Positions 41,822 to 51,659 of a stretch of DNA of 64,000 nt are shown here, piece after piece. The stretch covers positions 85,935,776 to 85,999,775 of the forward strand of contig OZ010596.1 of assembly GCA_963932145.1 (NCBI GenBank). The letters run 5' to 3'. This DNA is from Acanthosepion lycidas (Eukaryota; Mollusca; Cephalopoda; Sepiida; Sepiidae). Both the position numbers and the translations under genes were made by a program. The notes beneath the pieces are model-generated. The model saw only the letters and a program-made list of their open reading frames with translations, was not told where the DNA came from and did no database searches. Each line of letters opens with the position of its first letter. The stretch's first letter is position 1.

Positions 41822-42215
41822 TTATAGCCACATCACGTTGAAACATTGGTTCCTGTATGACCACTGAAGTTAAGCAACATTATGCCTGGTCAGTACCTAG
41901 TAGATGGGTGACTGCTTTGTTATATCAGGTGCTGTAAGCTTGAATGTGTGGGTGGTGTAATGTATAATGGCTCAGAATTGTTAATCAAAGAGCTGAGTTC
42001 CAATTCCGGTTGGACTCAGTATATTCACTTACATGCAAATAATCTTGGGAAAGGTATGAATCCATCTATTTTTCCCCAACTATGGGTTAATTAGTAAGAC
42101 TTGTATCACTAAATCTTTATTATCTGCAAAACATTTTTACAATCTAAGAATATTTTCTGACTTTAAATAACCTGAAAAGGGTTGATAAGCCATATAAAAT
42201 GAATGAATGAATCAA
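41822..42215 (+). mobile_element. 5S-tRNA chimeric SINE, full-length copy
   Basis: 5S head GCCACATCACGTTGAAACAT, TGACCACTGAAGTTAAGCAA, GGTCAGTACCTAGTAGATGG, GGTGCTGTAAGCTTG. Then tRNA part GGTGGTGTAATGTATAATGG with GAGTTCCAATTCCGG, body, and tail GGGTTGATAAGCCATATAAA. Best copy in the window for the complete structure. Confidence 0.88.
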
Positions 42216-42404
42216 TATAAATTCATTCTCTGCCAAAAAAAAAGAAAACTGATTTTAAATTAGAGGTAAATTGTTTCCAAAATGCCTTTTCCAGAATGTT
42301 TCAGTAAAACTTGTAAAATCCATAGGGATTTATGTATTCTGTTCATATGAAAAACAGAAACATATAAAAAATGTTTTATTCAAGGAGTTTAATTACACTC
42401 AGAC

Positions 42405-42710
42405 TACTTTTGTTGTTATTATCACAACATTTTAGCTATTATACCCCTAGACATGGACAGTGGAATGAGAACAATCTACCGTTGTAGTTTAAATAAAAGA
42501 TTTAGTTCAAAATTCCCTGAAAGTTACTCAGATCAACAATGCCTAATGAAGGCTGGAGTGCACAATAGCTGAAACATTGTGATAATATTAGGTTGGTGCA
42601 AAAATAATGTCGTTTTTGACGTTAAAAAAATACGTCAAAAAACGACATTATTTTTGCACCAACCTAATAACAACAAAAATGAGGACAAAAGTCCGAGTGT
42701 AAATAAATCA
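42405..42710 (+). mobile_element. Long-inverted-repeat element, internally deleted
   Basis: Left end TTTTGTTGTTATTATCACAA and right end (TAACAACAAAAATGAGGACA) pair as inverted repeats. The interior keeps CATGGACAGTGGAATGAGAA and CTGGAGTGCACAATAGCTGA but not the CCCAGGGATTG core. An 80-bp mariner MITE sits in its right end. Confidence 0.72.
42588..42667. mobile_element. 80-bp palindromic mariner MITE, copy 2
   Basis: Flanked by TA at 42586-42587 and 42668-42669. Ends TTAGGTTGGTGCAAAAATAA; inner arm TGTCG, TTTTTGACGTT. Same length as copy 1 at 4061, with a few substitutions, mainly in the arms. It interrupts the GTGATAATAACAAC motif of the host element. Confidence 0.92.
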
Positions 42711-42714
42711 AAGA

Positions 42715-43230
42715 GCTTACTTTATTGATTTTGTGATGCACTTGAACTCAGCTAAGTCTGGTTCAAAGACATTTTCTGGAGTTCATAACAAGAAATGAAC
42801 TTACTATCACACTACTATTTACTAATGATCAGTCCCCAGACTGTACTATGATTTTGTACTTTAACAGTATAGATATTCTCTGTATATCTCAGACTCCCTT
42901 TTTTTTTGTTGAGAAACCAATTGATGTTATATTCTGTTTGGAGAATGATAAATATATTGTTATCAATAGATGAATAAAACAAAAGGCTGTTGACTGTGAA
43001 ATGTGTAAGTGGCATTACTAGTTGAATTTAGTGCTTCAAACTTGTCTATGGAATAGACAATTCTGACACTGAAACTGTAGAAGGAAGCTTTCATCAATCG
43101 GACAGTCAGCAATCTGCAATCTTCTCAATATATATTTTTACTTGTTCGGGCAGCATAATAAAGAATAAATTGTAATTTATCACTTCAACCTTTCCTGTCA
43201 AAATATATAGTTTAGAGACATTATTAACTC
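42715..43230. other. AT-rich, nothing recognised
   Basis: No ORF with family similarity. Confidence 0.45.
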
Positions 43231-43445
43231 AGGGATTAACTGATAAGTAAGGTCTCTAATCCTACAGATAGAAAAATGAAACTTGTATCAAAATGAAGTA
43301 AATTTATTTCTCTTCAAAATTATGAAGGTTAATTGGTAAGTAATGCCTCCAATTCAAGAAAAACTAGTTTTAGATTAGACAAAATAATGAAACTGGTTTC
43401 AAAATGAAGTCAATTTATTTTGCTTTAAAATACAAGGGTTAGTTA
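43231..43445. repeat. Two-unit degenerate tandem repeat
   Basis: About 95-120 bp each: GATAAGTAA.G.CTC.AAT, AAAATGAAACT(T/G)G, TCAAAATGAAGT(A/C)AATTTATT, GGTTA(A/G)TT. Moderate divergence. Confidence 0.6.
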
Positions 43446-43459
43446 AAAGGTGATATAAT

Positions 43460-43875
43460 GGAATATGCATACACCTGTGTTCCCCCTCACTGGAATATGA
43501 TTGGCTGGTGTCCGTCATAAATACTGATGGATGTGTAGGAGAGTGAGAGCCCTAGTCTGAGAGCTAAGTCTATAATGACACCCATTGGACTATGCCATTG
43601 ATCTACACTTCTTACCTGCGACTACGACGTGTACCAGTCGATTACTGCTACCGTATTCTACTTGGTTATAGTAGCCAAAGCTACTTCGTTCAAATATATC
43701 TCTTTCCGGGACATGTCAAAAAGTAAGGTAAGGTCTGTAATCATAAAAACAATCCTGGTGGCTACTGATGTTTTGATAGATGATTATCTGGTCCCTGTTT
43801 TTTCATGTGGCCAAGCGATATAACTAAGTTATAGCCGCACCAATAAACTTGAGAAGATTATAAAGTTACACAACA
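43460..43875 (+). mobile_element. Possible LTR-type segment
   Basis: Base composition is visibly less AT-rich than its flanks. It has a TATA-like CATAAATACTGATGG (43517), then GAGAGTGAGAGCCC, and a poly(A)-signal-like CAATAAACTTGAG near 43840. This order fits a solo LTR, but no TG..CA ends or target duplication were established. Confidence 0.35.
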
Positions 43876-44189
43876 ATAAAACTCTAAACCAATTTAATAA
43901 TATGAATCATAATACAAGTTCCAAGGAAAATATTGTTAAGGATACTGGCCAATGTAATTGTAGGAATCTTGACTGATAGACATTACCGAACAAATGTTTA
44001 ACTAAATCACTTGTTTATCTTTGTTCTATCTCTACAATAGAAAATCCGACAGTTGAAAAGTTCGATACTGGTAGTACTAAGAATTCTTTCAAGACTAGGT
44101 GGTATCAACATATATTGTCCTTTACTAATACACTTTCTAAATATTTTTGTCATCTAACATTGAGTTAGAGGCAAAGATGGAGGCAAAGA

Positions 44190-45365
44190 AGTTCACCTTA
44201 TCTGTCGAGGAAGATATATGACCTCAGGGTCATTTATAATTGTGGGCACAGCCACTTTATCTCTGTTCAGGATTGGGTTGGTGATCTACCAGAATTCCCA
44301 GGATCAAATTTATTTCTTTTCAACCATGGTCAGGACTGGTTGTGCATATCTGCACTTGGTGTTTATAGAACTTTTTTCAGTGATTGCAGGCAGTTCTGAA
44401 TGCAATGAGGGTTGAACTACATCACTCTTTATGATAGATATTGAAGTAGTGGTTTTGGTGTGTTATGGCTGCAGTGCATTCAGGGGTGAACCAGTGTTTA
44501 CTGTTTGGTTTTTGTTGAAATTTTTGAAGGATATAAAATTCTCAATTCCAGAAAGGTTCCAATCAGCAACAAGGGTAGCAGTTTTTGAGGCAGCATGCTT
44601 AAAGAAGGTTGGGAGGGAAGATTCATCATGTATGATCGAAAGCTGTCCCAATCTGCCTTTGTATAGTGAAAAAACATTCTATGGGCATCAATCTGGACAC
44701 TGATTAGGGAATGGTCTAATGCCTAGTGGTGGTAAAAATTTTGATAAGCATTTATTGGGGTAGGAGATTAAGAAGAGGTCGAGGGGGGTTCACCTGATGC
44801 CCTATCATGTCCAGGACATGGGTAGGTTCTCTGATGATCTGGGTTAGTTCATAAGCGATGGAGAAGTCTCTGCAATATCTGCCTTCAACATTAGTTTTGT
44901 TGGAGTGGACTAGCTATTCTTTATAGTGGGTGTTGAAGTCAATGCAGATATGCAAGCTGGGCAAGGAGAATTGAGTGAAGATATTATCAATCTTCTCAGA
45001 TATTCATTTGAAGATTACTGCCCCTTTGTCCTGAGGGCAGTAGAGAGCAAAGATGAATGTGATACTATGGATAAGTGCCACGCAGAAGCATATATATGGG
45101 AGATTGGGTTCCTCATTTCTTGCATCCCTGCCACAGGAAAACTTGTCCATGATATAGGCTCCAAGTCCATTGCCATGACGATTTAGGTGGTCATGTTTGG
45201 CTATAAGAGATAAGTAGCCTGGGACTGTGAACTCCTTTAGTGTGCATGAAGCATTAGTACCAATTTCAGAAAGTAACAGGAGGTCTGGTTTAGACTGAAG
45301 ATAGTGTTCCACTTCTGGAAAGTTGGAATGTAGACCCCTCATATTGGTGTAGGAAATGGTATACG
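44190..45365 (-). mobile_element. CR1/Jockey-like LINE endonuclease domain
   Basis: The minus strand starts near 45345 with MRGLHSNFPEVEHYLQSKPD, LLLLSEIGTNAS, GYLSLIAKHDHLNRHGNGLG, then FIFALYCPQDKGAVIF. Past a frame break comes ICIDFNTHYKE (the GDFN motif of APE-type endonucleases with G changed to I/D), then PLDLFLISYPNKCLSKF, and lastly LPTFFKHAASKTATLVADWN, GIENFISFKNFNKN. The domain is almost complete in order but broken by stops. No reverse transcriptase follows at its 3' side. Confidence 0.85.
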
Positions 45366-45402
45366 AGGGGTCTATTTTGTCTATTTTAGGTTTGGTTTGT
45401 TA

Positions 45403-46434
45403 GTTTTGTTCATTTGTATTTTGATTGGTTTCATGTGTACCTTAGTTGGTGGAAGACTAGTAGCCAGAGAGACAGACATACCCGCAGGAGTTGCATGTAT
45501 AAATAATCTGGAGAGAATTGTACAGAGATAAAGCTGCAGCAGTATCCTTCATCATGGCATCGAGAAGCCCCACCAGAGACTACTACACAGTCCAGAACCC
45601 ATTCACAAAATGGCAGTGCAATAGCCCTGATATCATACACTTGCTGCTAGGATAGTCTCCTTTGGAGTTACTCAAAGGTTTGGATTCCTAACTATCAGGC
45701 AGATGATGCCAAAACCCAGAAAATATCTACCTGCAGCACCCTTAATGAAGGAACAATCAACCCAGAGGAGAAAATACATGCATGATGCTCTGAGTGGACA
45801 TATCGCGTCTGCCCAGAAGTCAAAGCAACAGAACCCCTCCTTGGGTCAGAAACATTGTATTGGTCCAAGACCTAAAGGCACCAAGACAAGCTTGCTCATG
45901 TACTTGAAGACTAAGAGACCCAATGATAGTTGTGTTCATTTGTATTTTGACTGGTTTCATGTGTGCATTGGTTGGTGGAAGACTAGTAGGCATAGATACA
46001 GACACACCTGCAGGAGTTGCATGTATAAATAACCTGGAGAAAATTGTCCAGAGATAATAAAGCCGCAGCAGTACCCTTCATCATGGCATTGAAAGGCCCC
46101 ACCAGAGATTACTACACGGTCCAGAAACCATTCACAGAATGGCAGTATAATATCCCCGATATTATACAGCTGCTGGTAGGAGGGCCTCCTTCAGAGTTAC
46201 TCAAATGTTCCCTGAATATCAGGTGGATAACACCAAAACCCATAAAACATCTACCTCCAGCACCTTTAATGAAAGAACAATCAACCCAGGAGAGAAAATA
46301 CAAGCATGATGCTCTGAGTGGACATATTGTGTCTGACCAGAAGTCAAGGCAACAGAACTCCTGCTTGGGTCAGAAACATTGTACCAGTCTGAGACCTAAA
46401 GGCACCAATACAAGCTCACTCATCTACTTGAGAA
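45403..46434 (+). repeat. 525-bp tandem direct duplication
   Basis: Unit 1 is about 45403-45928, unit 2 about 45929-46434. Both carry TTCATTTGTATTTTGA.TGG, GCAGGAGTTGCATGTATAAATAA, AGCAGTA(T)CC(C)TTCATCATGG, CATGATGCTCTGAGTGGACA and GACCTAAAGGCACCAA. TATA-like TGTATAAATAA and AATAAAG are present. Unit 2 has an open frame of 148 codons (46044-46490) with no recognised family; unit 1 has stops in that frame. Possibly part of an LTR element. Confidence 0.75.
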
Positions 46435-46506
46435 CATTTATTTTATTTGGATTTGTTTCTTTATGTTATTTTTCAGTTTTTAATTTTTAAGTAACATAGT
46501 AAAAAT

Positions 46507-48660
46507 TTGTTTTCATGTCTGTATTTTGAGATGAATTCTGATCATTTATTTCCAGACCAAAACAAAACTACTAAATTGCATTTAGTATTAAACAGACTTT
46601 ACCTCTGGATGGTGACGTCAATGTCCACTTTTATATTCATACAAATACTCAACAATCACACCAAATTTTGGAAAGTCAGCAAAAATCCTATTAACCAAAT
46701 GAAATTGAAAATCAACAAACTGATCACAGCGAACAACACAGAACAAAACAACTTAAACCTTCCCAAAATAATTCGTAACTACAAACCAGGATACATGTAT
46801 GGAACAATAAAAATACTTAAACCTAACTTCCCTCTCCATCCTAATATATCCCAAATCCCCACTCTGGTTTATCAATTAACCAAAATTATTAACCAACTCA
46901 TTACACCATACATACCTAATAAATATAGCATCAAATCAACTCACAAACTAATCCAAATCTTAAAAACACAAAAAATTAATAATAAAAATTCTTACATTAT
47001 GGGGTGTTTTGTAGGTCTCTTGTGAATGTGTGACATTTTGGTAAATGTAAAGGTGAGAGGTGATGGATAAGTTCTTGTGGTGATTGAGTATATTGTATTG
47101 AATGAATGGGTTGTGATTGTGATTAACTAGGACTAGGATAGTTACTGAGTACCAGCTTTTCCTCTCTTCCCCTTCAGCCTTGTGCCACAATTTTGTATTA
47201 AAAATGCAAAATAAATATACATTCCTGTCAGGATTGAAACCAACAGTGTCTTATACACAGAAAAATATGGTAATCTATAACTAGTTTTAAGTGAAAAAGA
47301 CTGACCATTTTAATGTTAAGTGACAAATTACAGTAATCTCACAACATCCCCCTTTTGGGAATTCCCACCTTGTCTTCATTTTGTCCTCCATAAAATTGCT
47401 ATGGCTACAACCTTTTAATCCAAATCTTAAAAACACAAAAACTTAATAATAAAATGATAGCCTCACTTGATGTTGAAAATTTATTTACCATGAAAATGAT
47501 TGATATAATTATAAAAAATATTTACAACAATCTATCTCTTCCTCCGCTAAAAATTAAACCTAATATATTACAGAAACTACTTTTTGACTTGTACCACTGA
47601 GGTTCCCTTCTATGACCATCTAAATAATATCTATGTATGATGGTGATGACGTTTCTGTTGGTTCAGTTCTGAGACTAACATTTAGTAACTTCTACGTGAT
47701 TAACCTTGAAAATAAGATATTTAATATCGCTAAAAAAAACCCTCCATCATATCTAAGATATGTAGATGATATTCTCCTCTAAGTTAAAAACAGAGGTGAA
47801 ATATGAAATGCATAAACTACAAAAAAACTTTGAAAAAAACTCCATTCTTAAATTCACATATGAACATAAAAATAACAATAAAATTCTTTTTCTTGATATG
47901 TTGATAAACACCAATAATACATTTACTACCTCGTCATACAAAAAACTAACTAGAATAAACATATGCACTCTCAACTATAAAAGTAAATGTTCTAATTATT
48001 ACATAACAGCTAGTATACAAAATTTAATAAACAGTGCAAAAGTTAACTCTTCCATGAAAAAATTTTCTACTATGAATTAAAAAAATTAAACAAATTCTCA
48101 TGAATAGTGACTTTTTTTTAATTAGATTGTTGATGCAGAAATATTAACATAAATCAAAAAGAACATAATGCTTCCTCAAATAACCCTAAACATATCAAAC
48201 TACTATACTGCAATCAAATACACTCTAATTACAAACAAGATGAAAAAATCCTAAAAAAGATTATAGTATTAATATATCACCCAGTGATCCCAGTAAAAAA
48301 TAAAACTAATTATATACTATACTAAATTTAATACAACCAACTTAATCATCTGCAATAACTCTTCTCTGTCAACTAAAAAATTTAAATGTCCTTTGGGAGA
48401 TTGTATCTCTGACAAAAAAGTAAATACATGTTGGTTTCATGACAACAGCATTATCAAGGATGCTTACATTAAATATGTTGAACATACATTACATATGTTG
48501 TGCAGTTCTACTGTACAACATTTAAAATTACATTCCAGTTCACATTCATGTTTTAAAGAGATATTAACTGACAATACACGTATACTCCACCATGAAAATA
48601 AAAAGCAAGAACTTCAAATTCTTGAAGCCCTCTATAAAGAAAAATACAACCAGCATTAAA
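46507..48660 (+). mobile_element. Penelope-like element (RT and GIY-YIG), broken
   Basis: Plus-strand coding order fits a Penelope-like retroelement. N-terminal region: INKLITANNTEQNNLNLPKI. Fingers: YGTIKILKPNFPLHPNISQI, YQLTKIINQLITPYIPNKYS. After a 428-bp insertion: ASLDVENLFT, the catalytic YVDD at 47759-47770, FTYEHKNNNKILFLDMLINT, TSSYKKLTRINICTLNYKS. C-terminal: CPLGDCISDKK, then a one-base shift restores HVGFMTTALSRM, the remnant of the GIY-YIG nuclease start (YVG-type), and finally NTRILHHENKKQELQILEAL. Several stops (for example right after YVDDILL) and frameshifts show it is dead. Confidence 0.85.
46988..47415 (-). mobile_element. 428-bp insertion in the Penelope-like element
   Basis: Flanked by a 39-bp direct repeat (46949-46987 and 47416-47454, starting TAATCCAAATCTTAAAAACA, one mismatch). 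The other copy, in opposite orientation, is at 51231-51644. Read in its own sense it has GGTTGTAGCCATAGCAATTT, GGACAAAATGAAGACAAGG, a purine run AAAAGGGGGA followed by TGTTGTGAGATTAC, then an AT-rich stretch. The last feature looks like a polypurine tract before an LTR. Confidence 0.75.
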
Positions 48661-48664
48661 TAAG

Positions 48665-48925
48665 ATTAATTATGAGTATAGCAACAATGTTTTAAAATGA
48701 CTATAAAAGCAATGTTTTGGGATACTCAAATTATATATATTTTTTAAAATTATAGGTTGAGTATTTTAAAACATTAATAATAAAAAATACCTCTCTTAGG
48801 CACATAATATTCTTAACAGCTAATTTTTAAATTCAGTACAAAAGAGTGCGTTCATACGTACTGTTCATAATTATAAAAGAATATGTTTCATGTGCATTTA
48901 CAAAAAATTCACAACTAAATTTTTT
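48665..48925. other. AT-rich, nothing recognised
   Basis: Possible 3' untranslated trailing sequence of the Penelope-like element. Confidence 0.35.
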
Positions 48926-48929
48926 GTCT

Positions 48930-49175
48930 TAGATGATATTGAAAGTACTTTTGAAAATAAAAGAAATGAAAAGAAACTACAGTGCCTTCCTTAATGAGTT
49001 TAATAACAACATTAAGAAATTGATCTGCGAATTTGAGAGGATTAAAATAAACATCCTTTGTCCTTTCATTTATTCTTCCTATTCTCAGTCTTCTCTTTCA
49101 CTTTCACTCCCTGTACTCCCCACCCTTGTGCTAGTGGCATACCTGCTTTGCTTGGGGTGAAATGATTAAAACAAA
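48930..49175 (+). mobile_element. CR1/Jockey-like LINE tail (family 1)
   Basis: The last part CTTGTGCTAGTGGCATACCT, GCTTTGCTTGGGGTGAAATG, ATTAAAACAAAAAG is the family 3' tail. The leading ORF (NEFNNNIKKLICEFERIKIN) is a Penelope-type N-terminal fragment or chance. Confidence 0.5.
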
Positions 49176-49339
49176 AAGAAATTGTGAACATGTATTTATT
49201 AATAATAATAATAAAAAAACACATATTTTAAAAGAAACATTAATTTTATCAAAAATGGAATGTGTGTAATTCTGGAATATAATCTTTCAATGTGTATCAT
49301 ATCATAAAAGTGTATAAATAAAACTCATGTCTCAACTAT

Positions 49340-49560
49340 TTGTTTTTCCTTCAATAGGAGTATATAGGTTCGCATACCATCCTGTTCACACTCCTCCTCG
49401 GTCTTTTGAATAGAAGTAGAGATTTATTCCTTGTTTCCTGTTTAGGATTGTCTTTACAGTTCCTTCTAAAGTCTTTTCATTCTCTTTCACTGCCAGTACC
49501 CTCTTGTGTCTTAGTGGCATTATTGCCTTGCTTGGGGTGAATTGATTAAAAAAAAAGAAA
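49340..49560 (+). mobile_element. LINE 3'-untranslated repeat with intact tail
   Basis: CTTCAATAGGAGTATATAGG, GAATAGAAGTAGAGATTTAT, CTGTTTAGGATTG, then CTTAGTGGCATTATTGCCTT, GCTTGGGGTGAATTGATTAA and A's. It links the 16.6 kb repeat to the family 1 tail. Confidence 0.65.
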
Positions 49561-49719
49561 AATATTTGGAGAAAAGAGTGAATACAATAAATGGGATGGT
49601 CTTAATAATCTTGGGGAGGTTGCAAGAGTTTAAAGAAGTCTGTTTTGTAATTAGGAGTAAGGCCAAAAGAGTGTTAAAATCTATTTATGTGCTGGACATA
49701 TAAAGAATTTTGTTTTGAA

Positions 49720-50155
49720 ATCTTAATGGGACTGTTTTGTAATATTGGTTCTCTTATGTGGCAGTGAATGCTACACAATCTCCCCACAGATGAAGAAGAG
49801 ACTTGAAGCAACAGAAATATGGGTCTACAAAACAATGTCAAGAATACCATGGACCAAACAAAAAGGACATTTCTACTTAACATCAGGAAGAGATAGTTGA
49901 AATTTCTAGGGTAGATAATGAGGAAAGAGGGCTTGGAAAATTTGATACTCAAAGGGCAGATTGACAGCAAGAGGAATAGAGGAAGGCAATGCATAACCTA
50001 TCTAGTGAGCTTGAGTAATTGGATAGCAGAACAAGTTTTAGGAGAGATAACAAAAAGACAAAATTTATTAAGACCTGCAAAAGATTGGAAATTGTGGAGA
50101 GCCATGATCATCAATGTCCAAAGGGACATGGCACATAGAAGAAGTATGGCCAAAT
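49720..50155 (+). mobile_element. RTE-like LINE 3' end
   Basis: YGSECYTISPQMKKRLEATE, GSTKQCQEYH-frame-shift, then MRKEGLENLILKGQIDSKRN, RGRQCITYLVSLSNWIAEQV, LGEITKRQNLLRPAKDWKLW, RAMIINVQRDMAHRR (97 open codons, 49918-50211). The best preserved C-terminus of the family. Confidence 0.82.
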
Positions 50156-50159
50156 TGTC

Positions 50160-50535
50160 ATTCCATATGAAGTTAGAATATTTTTACAATAAAATTAGAC
50201 AATTGGTTTGACGTAAGCAGAAAGATGCGCTTTTGCTGAATTTGATGACACGGTACATTTGTAATTTTTTTCCTCTATTTGATATAAAGATTCTACTTTC
50301 TGTTGTTGTATCCTTTTAGACTATCATAATAATTTATGGTGCCTGATGGATTTCTTTTGAGATGGGTCAAATAAAAAAGACCATTCAAGAATATAAAATA
50401 AAAAATAAAAATAATACTATTAAATTTCAATTATGAATTTTTTAATTTTAGCAATTTTTGTAATAATAAAGGACTATTTAGTCATATACATTCCATTTGG
50501 CTTCTGAACTATGCCTATGAACCATTTGCCAATAC
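50160..50535. other. AT-rich, nothing recognised
   Basis: No similarity noticed. Confidence 0.45.
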
Positions 50536-50539
50536 AAGT

Positions 50540-51030
50540 ACTTGACTCCTCGTATTATTCTCTACCTTTCCAAGAGCCAGATCAGGCCAGAAATGGTGTA
50601 CCGTTGTCATATATAGGCTGAAGCTACCCAATCTTCACTTTCCAATCTTGATAAAGTCCAAAAACATCTCAGTGTCCTTGTGGGTGACAAATTATTTTGC
50701 ACCTTACAACCCCTTTCTCCACAGATGAAATGTAAGCTTCTTACTGCTCTATCCACCATGCCACACCCATTGTAGCAAACCACCCTCATTCCCTTTGTAT
50801 TTCATTTATGGGATATAAATTCCACTAGAGCAGCTTTTTCCCGCAAACAGCTGCACTGTGAAACCAACTCCCAAGGGGGTGTTTTCCTGATCACTACAAT
50901 CTTAAAATGTTTAACTCTAGGATTAACCATCATCTTTTTCACATATCCACCTAAACTGTACTTCTTACTCTGTAACCTTCTTTCTCAAGTGGCTCCCGAA
51001 CCTTGTACAGGGTGAACATCACTGTAACAA
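50540..51030 (+). mobile_element. CR1-like LINE 3' half (family 2)
   Basis: KMVYRCHI.AEATQSSLSNL, DKVQKHLSVLVGDKLFCTLQ, PLSPQM, then IPFVFHL and TTILKCLTLGL, and the end CAAGTGGCTCCCGAACCTTG. The tail carries a long A run at 51030-51047. Confidence 0.75.
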
Positions 51031-51230
51031 AAAAAAAAAAAAAAAATATTTTCAGGCTTAACTTTGCAGTTGAAGCTATTCCCCAAAATGACATCACTAT
51101 TAACATCTTCACTGATGATATATATCTGCTAATATGTGTAGATCAAAAAAAAAAAAAAAGAAAAAGAAAAAGAAAAATGAAGAGCCCTGAACATCCTTCA
51201 GCAATGAAATGATATCACTGAAAAATTAAC

Positions 51231-51644
51231 AGGTTGTAGCCATAGCAATTTTATGGAGGACAAAATGAAGACAAGGTGGGAATTCCAAAAGGGGGATGTT
51301 GTGAGATTACTGTCATTTGTCACTTAACATTAATCAATCTTCTTCACTTAAAACTAGTTATAGATTACCATATTTTTCTGTGTATAAGACACTGTTGGTT
51401 TCAATCCTGACAGGAATGTATATTTATTTTGCATTTAAATTGTGGCACAAGGCTGAAAGGGAAGAGAGGAAAAGCTGGTACTCAGTAACTATCCTAGTTC
51501 TAGTTAATCACAATCACGACCCATTCATTCAATACAATATACTCAATCACCACAAGAACTTATCCATCACCTCTCACTCCTACATTTACCAAAATGTCAC
51601 ACATTCACAAGGGACCTACAAAACACCCCATGATGTAAGAATTT
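51231..51644 (+). mobile_element. Second copy of the 414-428 bp element
   Basis: It runs from GGTTGTAGCCATAGC to CCCCATGATGTAAGAATTT and is 5-8% different by eye from 46988-47415, in inverse orientation. The purine run is at 51287-51296 and TGTTGTGAGATTAC begins at 51297. The 113-codon ORF across it is not a recognised protein. No flanking duplication was found for this copy. Confidence 0.75.
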
Positions 51645-51659
51645 ATAAATGTTCCTAAA

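Noticed and set aside
46044-46490. 148-codon ORF as host gene
   Set aside because: It lies within a tandem duplicate whose other unit has stops in the same frame, and resembles no family I recognise.
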